Assembly: GCA_964538375.1 (NCBI GenBank)
Contig: CAZIFQ010000038.1
Span: 1 to 27,902, forward strand
Reading direction: 5' to 3'
Length of the DNA: 27,902 bases
From: JAUUZQ01 sp964538375
GTDB taxonomy: Bacteria > Bacteroidota > Bacteroidia > Bacteroidales > GCA-2748055
The position numbers and the translations under genes were made by a program. This document shows, one piece after another, positions 1 to 8,776 of this stretch. The notes below the pieces were generated by a model. That model was not told where the DNA came from. It searched no databases and saw nothing but the letters and a program-made list of their open reading frames with translations. Every line of letters begins with the position of its first letter. Positions within the stretch are counted from its first letter, which is position 1.

Positions 1-35
1 TGTAGAAAAAGTTCATTACTAATTCAACACAGCAA

Positions 36-755
36 TTAAATTAAAATAGTAGGCAAGCGTTTTGCCAGCATCGTCTTACCTGAACCAGGGGGACCGATCA
101 TAATTAAATTATGCATTCCACAAGCCGCGATGGTCAAAGCCCGTTTCACCATCTCCTGTCCTTTAACGTCGGCAAAGTCCAGCTCATAGTTTTCATAGCT
201 TTTTAAAAACTCCTCCCGCGTATTCACAATGGTCGGTTCAATATCCATCGACCCGGTAAGAAATCCCACTGCCTCCTTGATGTTCTCAACACCAATCACC
301 TCCAGTCCTTCCACCACAGCGGCCTCCCGGGCGTTTGACTTTGGGACGATTATCCCCTGAAATCCCTCCTCCTGTGCTTTCAGGGCCATGGGCAAAACGC
401 CGCGGACATTCTGCACACTTCCATCCAGGGATAGTTCTCCCATAATAATAAACTTACTGATCTTCTCCGACGTCAGCTGATCAGAGGCCGCCAGCAATGC
501 AAGGGCCAAGGGCAGATCATACGATGACCCCTCCTTCCGAATATCCGCCGGCGCCAGGTTCACCACCACCCGCAGAAAAGGCCATTTAAAACCGTTATTC
601 GCCAGTGCGGATTCGATACGCTTCTGACTCTCTTTAACCGCATTATCTGCAAGCCCCACAATAAAAAACCTGATTCCCTGCGAGATATTCACCTCGATGG
701 TAATGGTGGTCGCACTGATGCCATGCACCGCGCTGCCGTACGCTTTGATTAACAT
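36..755 (-). pseudogene. Truncated YifB/ComM-family Mg-chelatase-like AAA ATPase (N-terminal part only)
   Basis: The 239-residue product matches the N-terminal half of the YifB/ComM family (usually about 500 residues), whose members are AAA+ ATPases; ComM acts as a branch-migration helicase in natural transformation. Visible are the N-terminal ChlI-like domain (residues 1-165, with NLAPADIRKEGSSYDLPLAL) and the start of the ATPase domain with Walker A GPPGSGKT near residue 223. The family-like sequence ends at KRLPTIL, where relatives continue with two prolines and the rest of the AAA core, and a TAA follows one codon later. The other two frames of the remaining 35 bases do not restore the family sequence, so a simple frameshift is unlikely. 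Walker B, sensor and C-terminal domains are absent, so ATPase function should be lost. The next bases lie at the window edge, so the cause (insertion, rearrangement or assembly join) cannot be seen. Confidence 0.85.
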
Positions 756-783
756 AGTATGTATTTTAGGTTTGATTTCCCCA

Positions 784-806
784 ACTCTATTAACTTAAGT
801 CACTTC
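784..806. repeat. Dispersed 23-bp repeat, copy 1 (core TATTAACTnnAGTCACT)
   Basis: The core TATTAACTTAAGTCACT lies at 788-804. Over 784-806 this differs by only 2 bases from 21106-21128, and a third, shorter copy lies at 21092-21108. All copies are intergenic. The two variable bases sit at the same place, between AACT and AGT, in each copy. Whether this is a regulatory site or a small repeat family cannot be told from one window. Confidence 0.6.
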
Positions 807-1104
807 CTACTGCTTAATGTGATGAGAATCCAAATTATCGGAGGAAAAGGTGAAAAAGTTTTAGAAAAGACTAATTGCTTATCAGCTCCAAAGGAACGTA
901 ATCAATAAGCCCGGGTGAAGAGCTAGAGTCTGCGAAACATGGTTTTTCATGAAAAAGAGGTTTCGAACGCATAATGGTTTAACCCGAAGAACAGCAAATT
1001 CCATACTATATTAAAATGTGTATAAAGATTAGCCCGCCAGGGGAAGGAAATGCTTCAAAGTAAAACCTTTGATGAATTATAGTCCGGGGCCCCAACTCAA
1101 GGCA

Positions 1105-1142
1105 CTACTATATTTCTAGTAGATCTACTAGTTTTTTAGTAG
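1105..1142. terminator. Nested palindrome, possible terminator
   Basis: A perfect 16-bp palindrome, CTAGTAGATCTACTAG (1116-1131), is enclosed by a second inverted pair, CTACTA (1105-1110) and TAGTAG (1137-1142), with 5-base unpaired stretches between. A run of six T follows the inner palindrome on the plus strand. It lies 25 bases past the stop codon of the minus-strand MG2-like gene. On that strand the sequence after the inner hairpin is A-rich rather than T-rich, so it is not a textbook intrinsic terminator for that gene. Confidence 0.45.
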
Positions 1143-1166
1143 GAAAGCTAAAATGATGGCTAAAGT

Positions 1167-2999
1167 CTAATGAACAGTAAAACTGGCCTCCTCAGTTACA
1201 TAGGTGCCACTCTTATCATCTCTTCCGCGGATGCTAATCACGTAGTCACCTGGCGCATCGGAGGTGAAGAAGGTGATCTTCACAGGGCTGCCGCTCGACA
1301 AGTCAATAGCAGGGTTCCAATACAGCATATTTCTTCTGTCGGGAAGGGAACTGCCATTATTTACCGAGCAAGATTCCGGTGGAGCATAGGCGTTCTCCTT
1401 CAAGAGCTGGTAGTTGAAAAAATGACTATCGGTATCAGGTACAAGACCGGCAATATCTTTGTCTTTAGAAAAGATACTGATGATACCACTGTATTTAAAG
1501 TCACCAATGATGTAACCCTGGTCAACCACTTCAATCCGATCGATTCGGCGACTGGACAGGTCCAGTAACTTCTGATCATTAGCAACGGGTACATTATCCA
1601 TCAGAACCAGTGGCGGATAAAAACTCATTCCCGATTGTCCTGATATCTTCAGGTAGGGCAACCCCTTATCATTTGCTATAGTAACCTCCTGGATTAACTC
1701 GTAAAAAAATTCCCGCAGGTCCTTCAATTCAATATAATCCTTCACGTAAGTAACGGATGCCGGATCTCCAAAAAATGAAATCTGGTTCATCTTCTCCTCT
1801 TCAATATCTGTTGGAATAACCGTATATTTTGACCTCAACTGGGCATTTCTAAGCATCTCCACAGCCAATTGCTTTTCCTGCTTGCTAAGTTGAAAACCAA
1901 CATAAGGTAAAGTGACCGGACGGTTACAAAATTCACTGTTTACAAAAACTTCGTAAGTTTCGCTTGAATCGCTTTCCTCGGCAATATGCAATTCATGAAA
2001 CTTTCCATTGCGAGGAAGGGTAAACAGGAAGGACCCGTTTTTTTCAGAAGCTACCACGGAGAGAAAGAATGAATTTGAAAAGGAGGACAGATAGACTTTT
2101 TTGCCTGCAGCAGGTTCCCCGGTTCCCGCATTGACAATCTTTCCTGTTAGGGCCAGACCGCTAATCTCAGGAAGATGTTCAATATCAAAACCTATCCCAT
2201 TTCCAGGGGAAGGATAAGTGGTGCTGTTCCCCGGCAAGGATTCCGGGTCCATTTTTGCCACACTGATACAATACTTTCCTGAAACATCTTTATCAAGGAT
2301 GTCTATTCCAAGTTCAACTTTCTCCCTCTTCTTATATGTTTCTTTTATACCGGATATATCAATCCCATACCCGATACCGGTAGGAATTAATCCTGTTGCA
2401 AGTGCTTTTGTCTTTTCGGCAAGCTGTCCTTCATCAATCATCCTGGTAGATGGATTCATTATCTTAACAGGAATGTTGGCATAATCATATGGAGAAAAAT
2501 TGCGCATCCATTTGGTATAGCCGCGGAGGTAATAGTTTCCTGAATAAATATTTGAAGGAATCTGGAACATACCCGAAGCAACGCCATTTTCAATGGGAAC
2601 CAAAGCTTGTGCATGTTTTGTTCCATCCCACCCGATAAGTTCAACATACAAAACAGTGCTCCAGTCGGGTGATTTTGCATTACCAGGATTGTGACTTGTT
2701 GACTCGTCATCGTTCACCCGCACCTGCATTTTTACTATTTTATTGCCATCCCAAACCGTCTGCTCTTTGAAAGTGCCATTCATGTTTTCCAGGGCAGCAA
2801 TTTGTTCCGGCTTGCTATAAAATGCAGTAAAATGAAGCTCTTCAGACACAATATACATAGACCTGTCGCTAAAGAGATTGATGGTCTCACCTGATTTCAG
2901 ATGCTGAACCACCCGGCTCTCCTGCGCAGATACAGACAAACCCAGGGTAAAGATTAACACCAGGGCTACACAATTTGATATAGTCTTTATTCTATGCAT
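1167..2999 (-). CDS. Secreted MG2-like (macroglobulin-type) protein with plug-like C-terminal part
   Basis: This 610-residue protein has a clear signal peptide ending near SVSAQ (residue 25). Residues 30-185 resemble the MG2-type beta-sandwich seen in many Bacteroidota secreted proteins: an early LFSDRSMYIVSEELHFTA segment, then VLYVELIGWDG, then SGNYYLRGYTKWMRNFSP. A second beta-rich region with GTGEPAAGKKVYLSS near 295 looks like a carrier or carboxypeptidase-regulatory fold. Residues 455-530 (YPPLVLMDNVPV, then RRIDRIEVVDQGYIIGDF, then GIISIFSK) recall the plug of TonB-dependent receptors. It is last in the four-gene operon, 11 bases after the DUF4249 gene. It has no thioester motif and is much shorter than true alpha-2-macroglobulins. 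Substrate and partner are unknown; a surface or periplasmic accessory of the receptor is inferred. Confidence 0.75.
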   Translation of the reverse strand: MHRIKTISNCVALVLIFTLGLSVSAQESRVVQHLKSGETINLFSDRSMYIVSEELHFTAFYSKPEQIAALENMNGTFKEQTVWDGNKIVKMQVRVNDDESTSHNPGNAKSPDWSTVLYVELIGWDGTKHAQALVPIENGVASGMFQIPSNIYSGNYYLRGYTKWMRNFSPYDYANIPVKIMNPSTRMIDEGQLAEKTKALATGLIPTGIGYGIDISGIKETYKKREKVELGIDILDKDVSGKYCISVAKMDPESLPGNSTTYPSPGNGIGFDIEHLPEISGLALTGKIVNAGTGEPAAGKKVYLSSFSNSFFLSVVASEKNGSFLFTLPRNGKFHELHIAEESDSSETYEVFVNSEFCNRPVTLPYVGFQLSKQEKQLAVEMLRNAQLRSKYTVIPTDIEEEKMNQISFFGDPASVTYVKDYIELKDLREFFYELIQEVTIANDKGLPYLKISGQSGMSFYPPLVLMDNVPVANDQKLLDLSSRRIDRIEVVDQGYIIGDFKYSGIISIFSKDKDIAGLVPDTDSHFFNYQLLKENAYAPPESCSVNNGSSLPDRRNMLYWNPAIDLSSGSPVKITFFTSDAPGDYVISIRGRDDKSGTYVTEEASFTVH

Positions 3000-3010
3000 T
3001 CAACACATTT

Positions 3011-4201
3011 TTAATCCCAATAACTTGGACGTTTAGTCGATCCGCCTCTTTTTGTACAATCAAAACAATAGGATGCTCCTGTATATCTCACTCCATCTAT
3101 TTCCAAAATATATTGAGAGAAGGGTCCCTCTCCATGATCATCATAATTCCAGGGTTCAACAGCACAGAAATTTGGCTTAACATCAAGGCCGGGTACCTGT
3201 GGAACCATCATTCTCACGTACGACCTGGAAGACACCCAGAAGTATCCCAGTACACGCTCAGTGCTATCATTTACGTTCTGCATATTTGTCAATGGTTGTC
3301 TGGGCTGCCTGGTATATAAACCCCCACCCTCTTCGCTGGCAATCTTATTCAACTCAAAATATTTATATGCTTCTTCGTCTATTGCATACTGATTGATATA
3401 AAGACTGTATTTAATCCTTAAGCGTTCTGTTAGTGTTGAGACATAATTCAGTGGAATCATTTTTTTCTCATTATTTTCCAGGTTTATGGTACTGGACAAA
3501 AACTCACCCTGAATTTCTTCGGACTTCCAACACCGGAACACGCCCCACATATCATCTGGGTAAACTGGCACCTGACCCATCTCATAATAAAAGTATGAAA
3601 TCGGTCCAACACTATTAAACTCATAGGTCTCATCGAGTTTCCACCTAAAATACTTCGAAGTACTGTCGGGTGCCTGGATATCAACATAGAATTGAATCCC
3701 GGAATATTCTTCCCCACTTATAGCATCCACCCGGTCTTCAATTATATAATAAACGGTGTCTATATCAACTCCGCCCACTAAACGCTCAAACCTTGATTCA
3801 TACATATCACCGTCAGCAGTTGTAATCCTGAGTTTATATTTCCTGTCAACAACAAGGTCCTCATCAGCTATATCACATAAATAACTGCCATTCTCTATTT
3901 CGGTGTAATTGAACTGTTTATCAAATTCATCGATAACGCTAACGTCGCATCCACGAACCGGCAGATTATGGGGATTAGCAAGTGATGTCGATTTCGAAAT
4001 AACAACAGTTTGCCGCAGGCTTCCTTTGATAATACTGCCCTCTATTGAGATAAGCACGGGCTCTTCATCAATCTCTGCTTCAAAAGGTCCGATACAGGCA
4101 CCTGTAAGCACAAACAAAACAGCTAACACTAAATAACCACGCTTACTCTTATGGCTATACTTTTCTTTTATCTCTATATGTTTCACTAGCTTTCTAAGCA
4201 T
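3011..4201 (-). CDS. DUF4249 family lipoprotein, TonB-receptor partner
   Basis: This 396-residue lipoprotein has a long basic N-region, a hydrophobic stretch and a lipobox ending LTGAC (Cys36). After it comes the usual DUF4249 start: an acidic linker, then VLISIEGSIIKGSLRQTVVI, then repeated beta-strand segments including NGSYLCDIADEDL and YKLRITTADGDMYES. The C-terminus has paired cysteines (SYCFDC). DUF4249 genes commonly sit directly beside a TonB-dependent receptor in Bacteroidota, as here, 14 bases after the receptor gene. The family function is unknown. By position it could be an outer-membrane lipoprotein capping or assisting the receptor, roughly as SusD does for SusC, but it has no SusD similarity that I can see. 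The first ATG is kept because no later one would preserve the signal. Confidence 0.85.
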   Translation of the reverse strand: MLRKLVKHIEIKEKYSHKSKRGYLVLAVLFVLTGACIGPFEAEIDEEPVLISIEGSIIKGSLRQTVVISKSTSLANPHNLPVRGCDVSVIDEFDKQFNYTEIENGSYLCDIADEDLVVDRKYKLRITTADGDMYESRFERLVGGVDIDTVYYIIEDRVDAISGEEYSGIQFYVDIQAPDSTSKYFRWKLDETYEFNSVGPISYFYYEMGQVPVYPDDMWGVFRCWKSEEIQGEFLSSTINLENNEKKMIPLNYVSTLTERLRIKYSLYINQYAIDEEAYKYFELNKIASEEGGGLYTRQPRQPLTNMQNVNDSTERVLGYFWVSSRSYVRMMVPQVPGLDVKPNFCAVEPWNYDDHGEGPFSQYILEIDGVRYTGASYCFDCTKRGGSTKRPSYWD

Positions 4202-4215
4202 TTCATTTTACGCGG

Positions 4216-6990
4216 TTAATCGCTATTATAATTTCCAAATTTAAAGTTCCACGACAGGGTAACAATAGGCCTGGCGAATATAGATAATTGGTAACCCTTG
4301 ATCTCATCACCCTCTACTTCATAAAATACCGAATAGGCATTTTCTCTTCCCAGGAGGTTATATACATTTAGCATCCAGTAACTGTGTGCGATTTTTTTAA
4401 ATTTCAGATTACCTTCAAGATTCATGGATAAATCTACCCTGAAATAATCCGGTAATCGGTATGCATTCCTTGAAGAATACAATAAGAAGGGCTGATCTTC
4501 TGCATAATAAGCAGCCACTGGCAAGGTCACCGGTCGTCCTGTTGAGTATACCACATTGGAAGAGAAGCTCAATCGGCGACTGATCCTGTAATTGGATACG
4601 AAGTTCAGACTGTGTGGCCTGTCAAAATTTGAAGGGAAAGGAACCCCATTATTTACTTGCAGCTCAGGATGAAATCCATCGATAATCACGGTAGATTTCG
4701 AAAAGGTATATGAAAGCCACCCGGTTAACCTGTCTTCGGTTTTCTTCACCATGAACTCTATACCTTTTGAGTCCTGGAAACCCTGTAGTATCTGTGTTTC
4801 AAGTGGCTCTGATGAAATAAAATCAGCGCCGTCTTTGTACTCAACCACGTTATTCACCCACTTCTTATATATTTCCACAGAAAGATTCACCCCTGCGTCT
4901 TTAAAGTCATGATAGTAACCCAGCGACAGCTGATCTGATACAGGAGGCGCAATATGGTAATCTGTAAGTTTCCATTGATCGTTTGGAGCAATAGCAATGG
5001 TGTTGCTCAACAAGAAAATATACTGTTGGAGCCGGTTGTATGATGCTTTCACCGAGCTGTTGTTGGACAAGCGGAAGTTCAATGCGGCACGGGGTTCCAA
5101 TCCTCCATAAGTCTTAACAGCTGCCCCGGCATCATAATGAACGGTCTCAGTATAAGTGTACTCGTTTTTAGCAAGACCATCCTCGTACATTCTTACATCG
5201 GTCGGCCCAAGCTGCTTGTAAAAACTATATCTCAAACCAACCAAAAGGTCCAGGCGTGGTACCAGGTTAAATTCATCAGAAAGATAGAGGGCGTTCTCAA
5301 GTCCTTGTTCTCTTCCCAGTCCTATAGGAATACGATTCGATTCATCTCCATAGGGAAGGATATCCCCCCTGTTCAGGTCATAAAGGATACTGTTCACACC
5401 ATATTCGATCCTGTGCTTATCCCAGAGAAGGGAAAGAAAATCAGCCCGGGCTTCTGTATGGTTGATAAAGTAGTCATGCGTAAATGCTTCTGTAATGTTG
5501 TTTTTATCTACGGTAGAGAATTTATAGTTACTCCTGGCAAGAGAGAAATCGGCTGACAGCGCTTCCGTGAAATTGTGCTTCCAGCTCAGTGATCCACCAG
5601 TGTTGGAGTATTTATAGTTGTTTCTTACAGATAAAGAAAACTTATCGGAGCTTTGATAGAAGAAGGCCTTCACCTGGTTCTTAGGATTGATATCTGCATT
5701 AATACCGATAGTTCCGTCATAAAATGAGGCATCACTTTGCCTGAGATCATGATCGTTCATACGCTTAAGAATCCAATCGGAATAGGTACTTCTCCAGCTG
5801 GCAACAAAAGTAACTTTCTCCTTAACGATCGGGCCCTCAACGGCCACATGACCTGTAATCGGGCTTAAGCCACCCTGGATAAAAAAGTCATTTTTATTCC
5901 CCTGCCTGGTAGATATCTCAAAAATTGAAGCTATTCGACCACCATATTTTGAAGGTACATTATTTTTATAGAGGGAGAAATCACTGATAATATCAGGACT
6001 GAAGGCAGTGAAAAACCCAAAAAGATGGGAAGTATTATATACTGAAATTTTGTTGATATAGAACATGTTCTGATCTGCAGAACCACCCCTTACATTGAAT
6101 CCTGAACTTCCTTCCCCTACATTTTGTACTCCGGGTAACATCTGTACAATCTTAAGCACATCCTTTTCCCCCAGCACAACGGGAACCTCTTTAATGGATT
6201 TTGTTGTCAGCCGGTCGAAGCCCATCAGCATCCCTTTGACATTACTATGTCGCTTGTCAGTTACTGTAATCTCTTCCAGGTTAATAAACTCATCTTCCAT
6301 GGCAATGGCAAAAGATCCTTCCGACAATACCTCCAAGCCATATTGCCTTTCTTTCATGGCCATATGGTTTACAGAAATATGGTAGGTACCACGTTTTAAC
6401 ATCAGCTGACAATCGCCATATATATTTGTAATGAACCCTTCCTCTGTATCCTTCAGATATACCGTTGCTCCTATAAGTGGTTCGCCATTCCGAATGTTTG
6501 TTATATGTCCGTTAACAAGGTACTTGTGTCCGTTTAGCCCCTCCCTGTTATTACCAATAGTGATAAAATTACCTTCAGATACTCTTTTTATCTGCAGATA
6601 TTTCTCGTCCTGTTCCTGCACATCTCCCTGATCAACAACAGGTTCTTTCACCGTTGATTTAAAGGAATTGAAAAGCGGTACTTCAGAGATTATGGGTTTT
6701 CCCTGGAAGATGTAGATTTGATTGTCCTCAAGGAAGTACGTAAGGTCTGTTTCTGCCAGGGCATCCTCAAGTGCAGCTTCGAGCGGCATGCCTTTTTGTA
6801 TAGCATCGGTTCTTAAGGAATCAATCCATTCCGGTATATAATAAAAATGCAGTCCTTCATTCTCTTCCAATTCACTGATTAAATCAACCAGGGCTTGCTC
6901 CGGATAAGATCTGCCAACTACTTTCCCGTCCTGGCTAAAACTGGCCAGAGAGATATAACTAAGTAATATACAGATTAATAATCGTTTCAT
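4216..6990 (-). CDS. TonB-dependent outer-membrane receptor with N-terminal STN-like and carboxypeptidase-regulatory domains
   Basis: This 924-residue protein has a signal peptide ending LASFSQ (about residue 20). Residues 25-95 look like an STN/secretin-type short domain (VDLISELEENEGLHFYYIPE, then a YFLEDNQIYIF strand). A carboxypeptidase-regulatory-like fold follows at about 158-240 (GEPLIGATVYLKDTEEG). A TonB-box-like EEITVTDK lies near 240. The plug is at about 265-375, with LPGVQNVGEGSSGFNVRGGS and SKYGGRIASIFEI, and the rest is a beta-barrel with many aromatic strands. It should take up a bulky or scarce ligand using TonB energy. An STN domain often signals to a FecR-type anti-sigma factor, but no fecI/fecR genes are visible here. 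It sits 17 bases after the upstream gene and 14 before the DUF4249 gene. Substrate unknown. Confidence 0.92.
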   Translation of the reverse strand: MKRLLICILLSYISLASFSQDGKVVGRSYPEQALVDLISELEENEGLHFYYIPEWIDSLRTDAIQKGMPLEAALEDALAETDLTYFLEDNQIYIFQGKPIISEVPLFNSFKSTVKEPVVDQGDVQEQDEKYLQIKRVSEGNFITIGNNREGLNGHKYLVNGHITNIRNGEPLIGATVYLKDTEEGFITNIYGDCQLMLKRGTYHISVNHMAMKERQYGLEVLSEGSFAIAMEDEFINLEEITVTDKRHSNVKGMLMGFDRLTTKSIKEVPVVLGEKDVLKIVQMLPGVQNVGEGSSGFNVRGGSADQNMFYINKISVYNTSHLFGFFTAFSPDIISDFSLYKNNVPSKYGGRIASIFEISTRQGNKNDFFIQGGLSPITGHVAVEGPIVKEKVTFVASWRSTYSDWILKRMNDHDLRQSDASFYDGTIGINADINPKNQVKAFFYQSSDKFSLSVRNNYKYSNTGGSLSWKHNFTEALSADFSLARSNYKFSTVDKNNITEAFTHDYFINHTEARADFLSLLWDKHRIEYGVNSILYDLNRGDILPYGDESNRIPIGLGREQGLENALYLSDEFNLVPRLDLLVGLRYSFYKQLGPTDVRMYEDGLAKNEYTYTETVHYDAGAAVKTYGGLEPRAALNFRLSNNSSVKASYNRLQQYIFLLSNTIAIAPNDQWKLTDYHIAPPVSDQLSLGYYHDFKDAGVNLSVEIYKKWVNNVVEYKDGADFISSEPLETQILQGFQDSKGIEFMVKKTEDRLTGWLSYTFSKSTVIIDGFHPELQVNNGVPFPSNFDRPHSLNFVSNYRISRRLSFSSNVVYSTGRPVTLPVAAYYAEDQPFLLYSSRNAYRLPDYFRVDLSMNLEGNLKFKKIAHSYWMLNVYNLLGRENAYSVFYEVEGDEIKGYQLSIFARPIVTLSWNFKFGNYNSD

Positions 6991-7007
6991 TCTTTCAGTG
7001 AATCTAT

Positions 7008-7754
7008 CTATTTCTTTGCTTGACTAATTGTTAATTGACAAAAGCTAAACAGTTCTTCTAATGCATATTTATCTGCCTCATTAATGTCAATCTTATTCGT
7101 TTTCATATACGTTTTAACCTGGCTTTTCACTCCTTCAGGCAAGCATTTCACAAACGACCGGTTGTTTCTGTACCTGCTTGTAAGGTCTTCAATTTTGATA
7201 TAGCTCTTTTGCTTCGGTTCACTGAAAACATAAATGAGGTATTCGCCTGCTTCATGAGATTCGCTCCGATTCTTATGCCAGTAATAATAGCAGGAAATCT
7301 CAGCTGACTCATACATAACCTGGTAATACCTCAATGCGTCATCTTCAAGTGCTATGCTCTTAAAATATGATCCATTCGTATGAAATTCCGAAACCAGGTT
7401 GCCAGGCAGTAAATTTACCTGCATGTGCATATCCGGATCCTGGTTAATGATTAGTTGTTGATTGAAGATATCGTATTTCAACCTTACTCCTTCGAATTGC
7501 TTCTCCCTGAAAACAATGGAACCTTCATGAAATTTTCCATCTCGAAAAAACTGGTGTCCCTGGGCATTGAAATAAGGATTCTCATAGTAAACACCGTTTT
7601 GAATCAGCGGATCTACCACGTACTTCTCCTTGGTCTCATTATATATGGAAATAAAGTCAATATCGGATGTCTCGGTAATCTCCTGACCGAAGCAAGCTGA
7701 GTAAGCTGCAAACAGCACAACAAAAGACACTAAGCTCTTTGAATAAAAATTCAT
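7008..7754 (-). CDS. Secreted protein of unknown function, first gene of the TonB-receptor operon
   Basis: This 248-residue protein has a signal peptide ending ACFGQ (about residue 24). The middle has a pattern I associate with a widespread but uncharacterised Bacteroidota secreted family: GVYYENPYFNAQGHQFFRDG, then GSIVFREKQFEGVRLKYD, then QQLIINQD. The C-terminal part ends in a helical segment around LPEGVKSQVKTYMKTNKIDI. No catalytic motif is recognisable. It is the first gene of the operon, 17 bases upstream of the receptor gene. A TAATTTTG element at 7816-7823 on the minus strand is a possible -7 box, without a good -33 partner. I assign no function beyond probable export and co-expression with the receptor. 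Confidence 0.75.
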   Translation of the reverse strand: MNFYSKSLVSFVVLFAAYSACFGQEITETSDIDFISIYNETKEKYVVDPLIQNGVYYENPYFNAQGHQFFRDGKFHEGSIVFREKQFEGVRLKYDIFNQQLIINQDPDMHMQVNLLPGNLVSEFHTNGSYFKSIALEDDALRYYQVMYESAEISCYYYWHKNRSESHEAGEYLIYVFSEPKQKSYIKIEDLTSRYRNNRSFVKCLPEGVKSQVKTYMKTNKIDINEADKYALEELFSFCQLTISQAKK

Positions 7755-8043
7755 AAAAACTTTAACTATTAATTATACAAAAACAGGTAAAAGTGGTATT
7801 CTGAAAAACAGATATCAAAATTAGTAAATATATTTAATTGGGAAGTACTTTTAACTTGTTAAAAAACATCGATTATAAGAACAGTAGGATCTGGAGGTGA
7901 ACTGCAATTGATTTTTCGCAGTTTAATTCAATGAGAAAGAAACCAGCTCATATACTACGGAACCAATCTTCTCAAACAATCGCCTTTCATTAACAATATG
8001 CTTACCTGGAAGATCTGAAAAATATATCAACATATCCAGGAGC

Positions 8044-8592
8044 TTATTGCTCTTTCAGATAAGTCAAAATCTGCTGCGTAACCTTCATGGTCCACCCGTT
8101 ATTACTCACTTCCCAGCTAAAATCTTCGACATTTACAGGCAAAGATTTAATGTTGCTCACTTGTGTGCCAGAAAGGTGTTGCTCAACAGAATTAGGTAAT
8201 TTCGCTATCCCTTCCTTCCTTGCATGAATCAATAAGGTGAGTTCAAATTCTGTATCAAGACCATCCATACCATCTTCAAACAGTCGTGCCGGAGTACCCA
8301 GGTTCTGAATCAGGGTATAAAATCCAGTAGTAACATAATCATTCACCGAATCCTCCGATATATACGTATAATCATAAGTGCCCGGGTAGCTATTGTAGAA
8401 AGAATCGGCTTCTAACTCTGGTCCATCGGGAACATCCGGATTATTGTCCTCATAATCAATAACACCATAGCCGTCGTAATAATACTCCCAGTTTATTTTG
8501 ATATAACAATGCCCTGGATCGCCATCCACACCACATGAATAAACAATCAACAACATTACTACAGCGATAATTAACGCACTAATCTTCTTCAT
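8044..8592 (-). CDS. Tyr/Asp-rich lipoprotein of unknown function
   Basis: This 182-residue protein starts with a lipoprotein signal, MKKISALIIAVVMLLIVYSC, with the lipid-bearing Cys at residue 20. The N-terminal third is rich in Tyr, Asp and Pro (WEYYYDGYGVIDYEDNNPD), followed by mixed alpha/beta sequence ending WEVSNNGWTMKVTQQILTYL. I recognise no family. It is transcribed alone: 289 bases separate its stop from the next minus-strand gene, and upstream it faces the divergent antiporter gene. A TATTTTTG element (8662-8669 on the minus strand) fits the Bacteroidota -7 box, with no clear -33 match. Between its stop and 7755 I see only two weak inverted repeats (AACTGC/GCAGTT at 7900 and 7918; CCTGGA/TCCAGG near 8010-8040). 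Confidence 0.7.
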   Translation of the reverse strand: MKKISALIIAVVMLLIVYSCGVDGDPGHCYIKINWEYYYDGYGVIDYEDNNPDVPDGPELEADSFYNSYPGTYDYTYISEDSVNDYVTTGFYTLIQNLGTPARLFEDGMDGLDTEFELTLLIHARKEGIAKLPNSVEQHLSGTQVSNIKSLPVNVEDFSWEVSNNGWTMKVTQQILTYLKEQ

Positions 8593-8776
8593 TTATCAAA
8601 TTTTGCATAGATACTCAACAAATTTGCATCAAAATCTGTGCCTTTTTTAAATTTCAGCATGCAAAAATAGTATCTATTTCTGGTTTTCACGACTTTAAGG
8701 CCTTTTTATGTAGCTTATCACGTGCATTTTCAATAAAAAACCTTGTTTTATAATCAGTCATTTTAAAAATGAATCA

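Larger units (their letters stand above)
756..1166. other. Gene-free intergenic stretch with repeat and palindromes
   Basis: These 411 bases separate the start of truncated yifB from the end of the MG2-like gene. I see no convincing gene. The stretch holds one copy of a dispersed repeat (784-806), a perfect 14-bp palindrome TTTTTCATGAAAAA (943-956), a GGGGCCCC block (1086-1093) and a nested palindrome (1105-1142). No good TTTG/TAnnTTTG promoter was found for yifB. Confidence 0.6.

Noticed and set aside
822..908. 28-codon plus-strand frame starting MRIQIIGG
   Set aside because: Too short, no promoter, no recognisable family, and it lies in a composition-poor gap.
1170..1568. 132-residue plus-strand frame opposite the MG2-like gene, and similar antisense frames elsewhere
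   Set aside because: It lies inside a well-supported minus-strand gene and has no family features; it is a shadow frame.
8607..8677. ATAGATACT/AGTATCTAT inverted repeat upstream of the lipoprotein gene
   Set aside because: Arms of nine AT-rich bases separated by 53 bases; not distinguishable from chance.
8749..8754. TATAAT sequence before the antiporter gene
   Set aside because: Bacteroidota primary sigma factor uses a TAnnTTTG-type -7 box, and no -35 partner is present; likely chance in AT-rich DNA.
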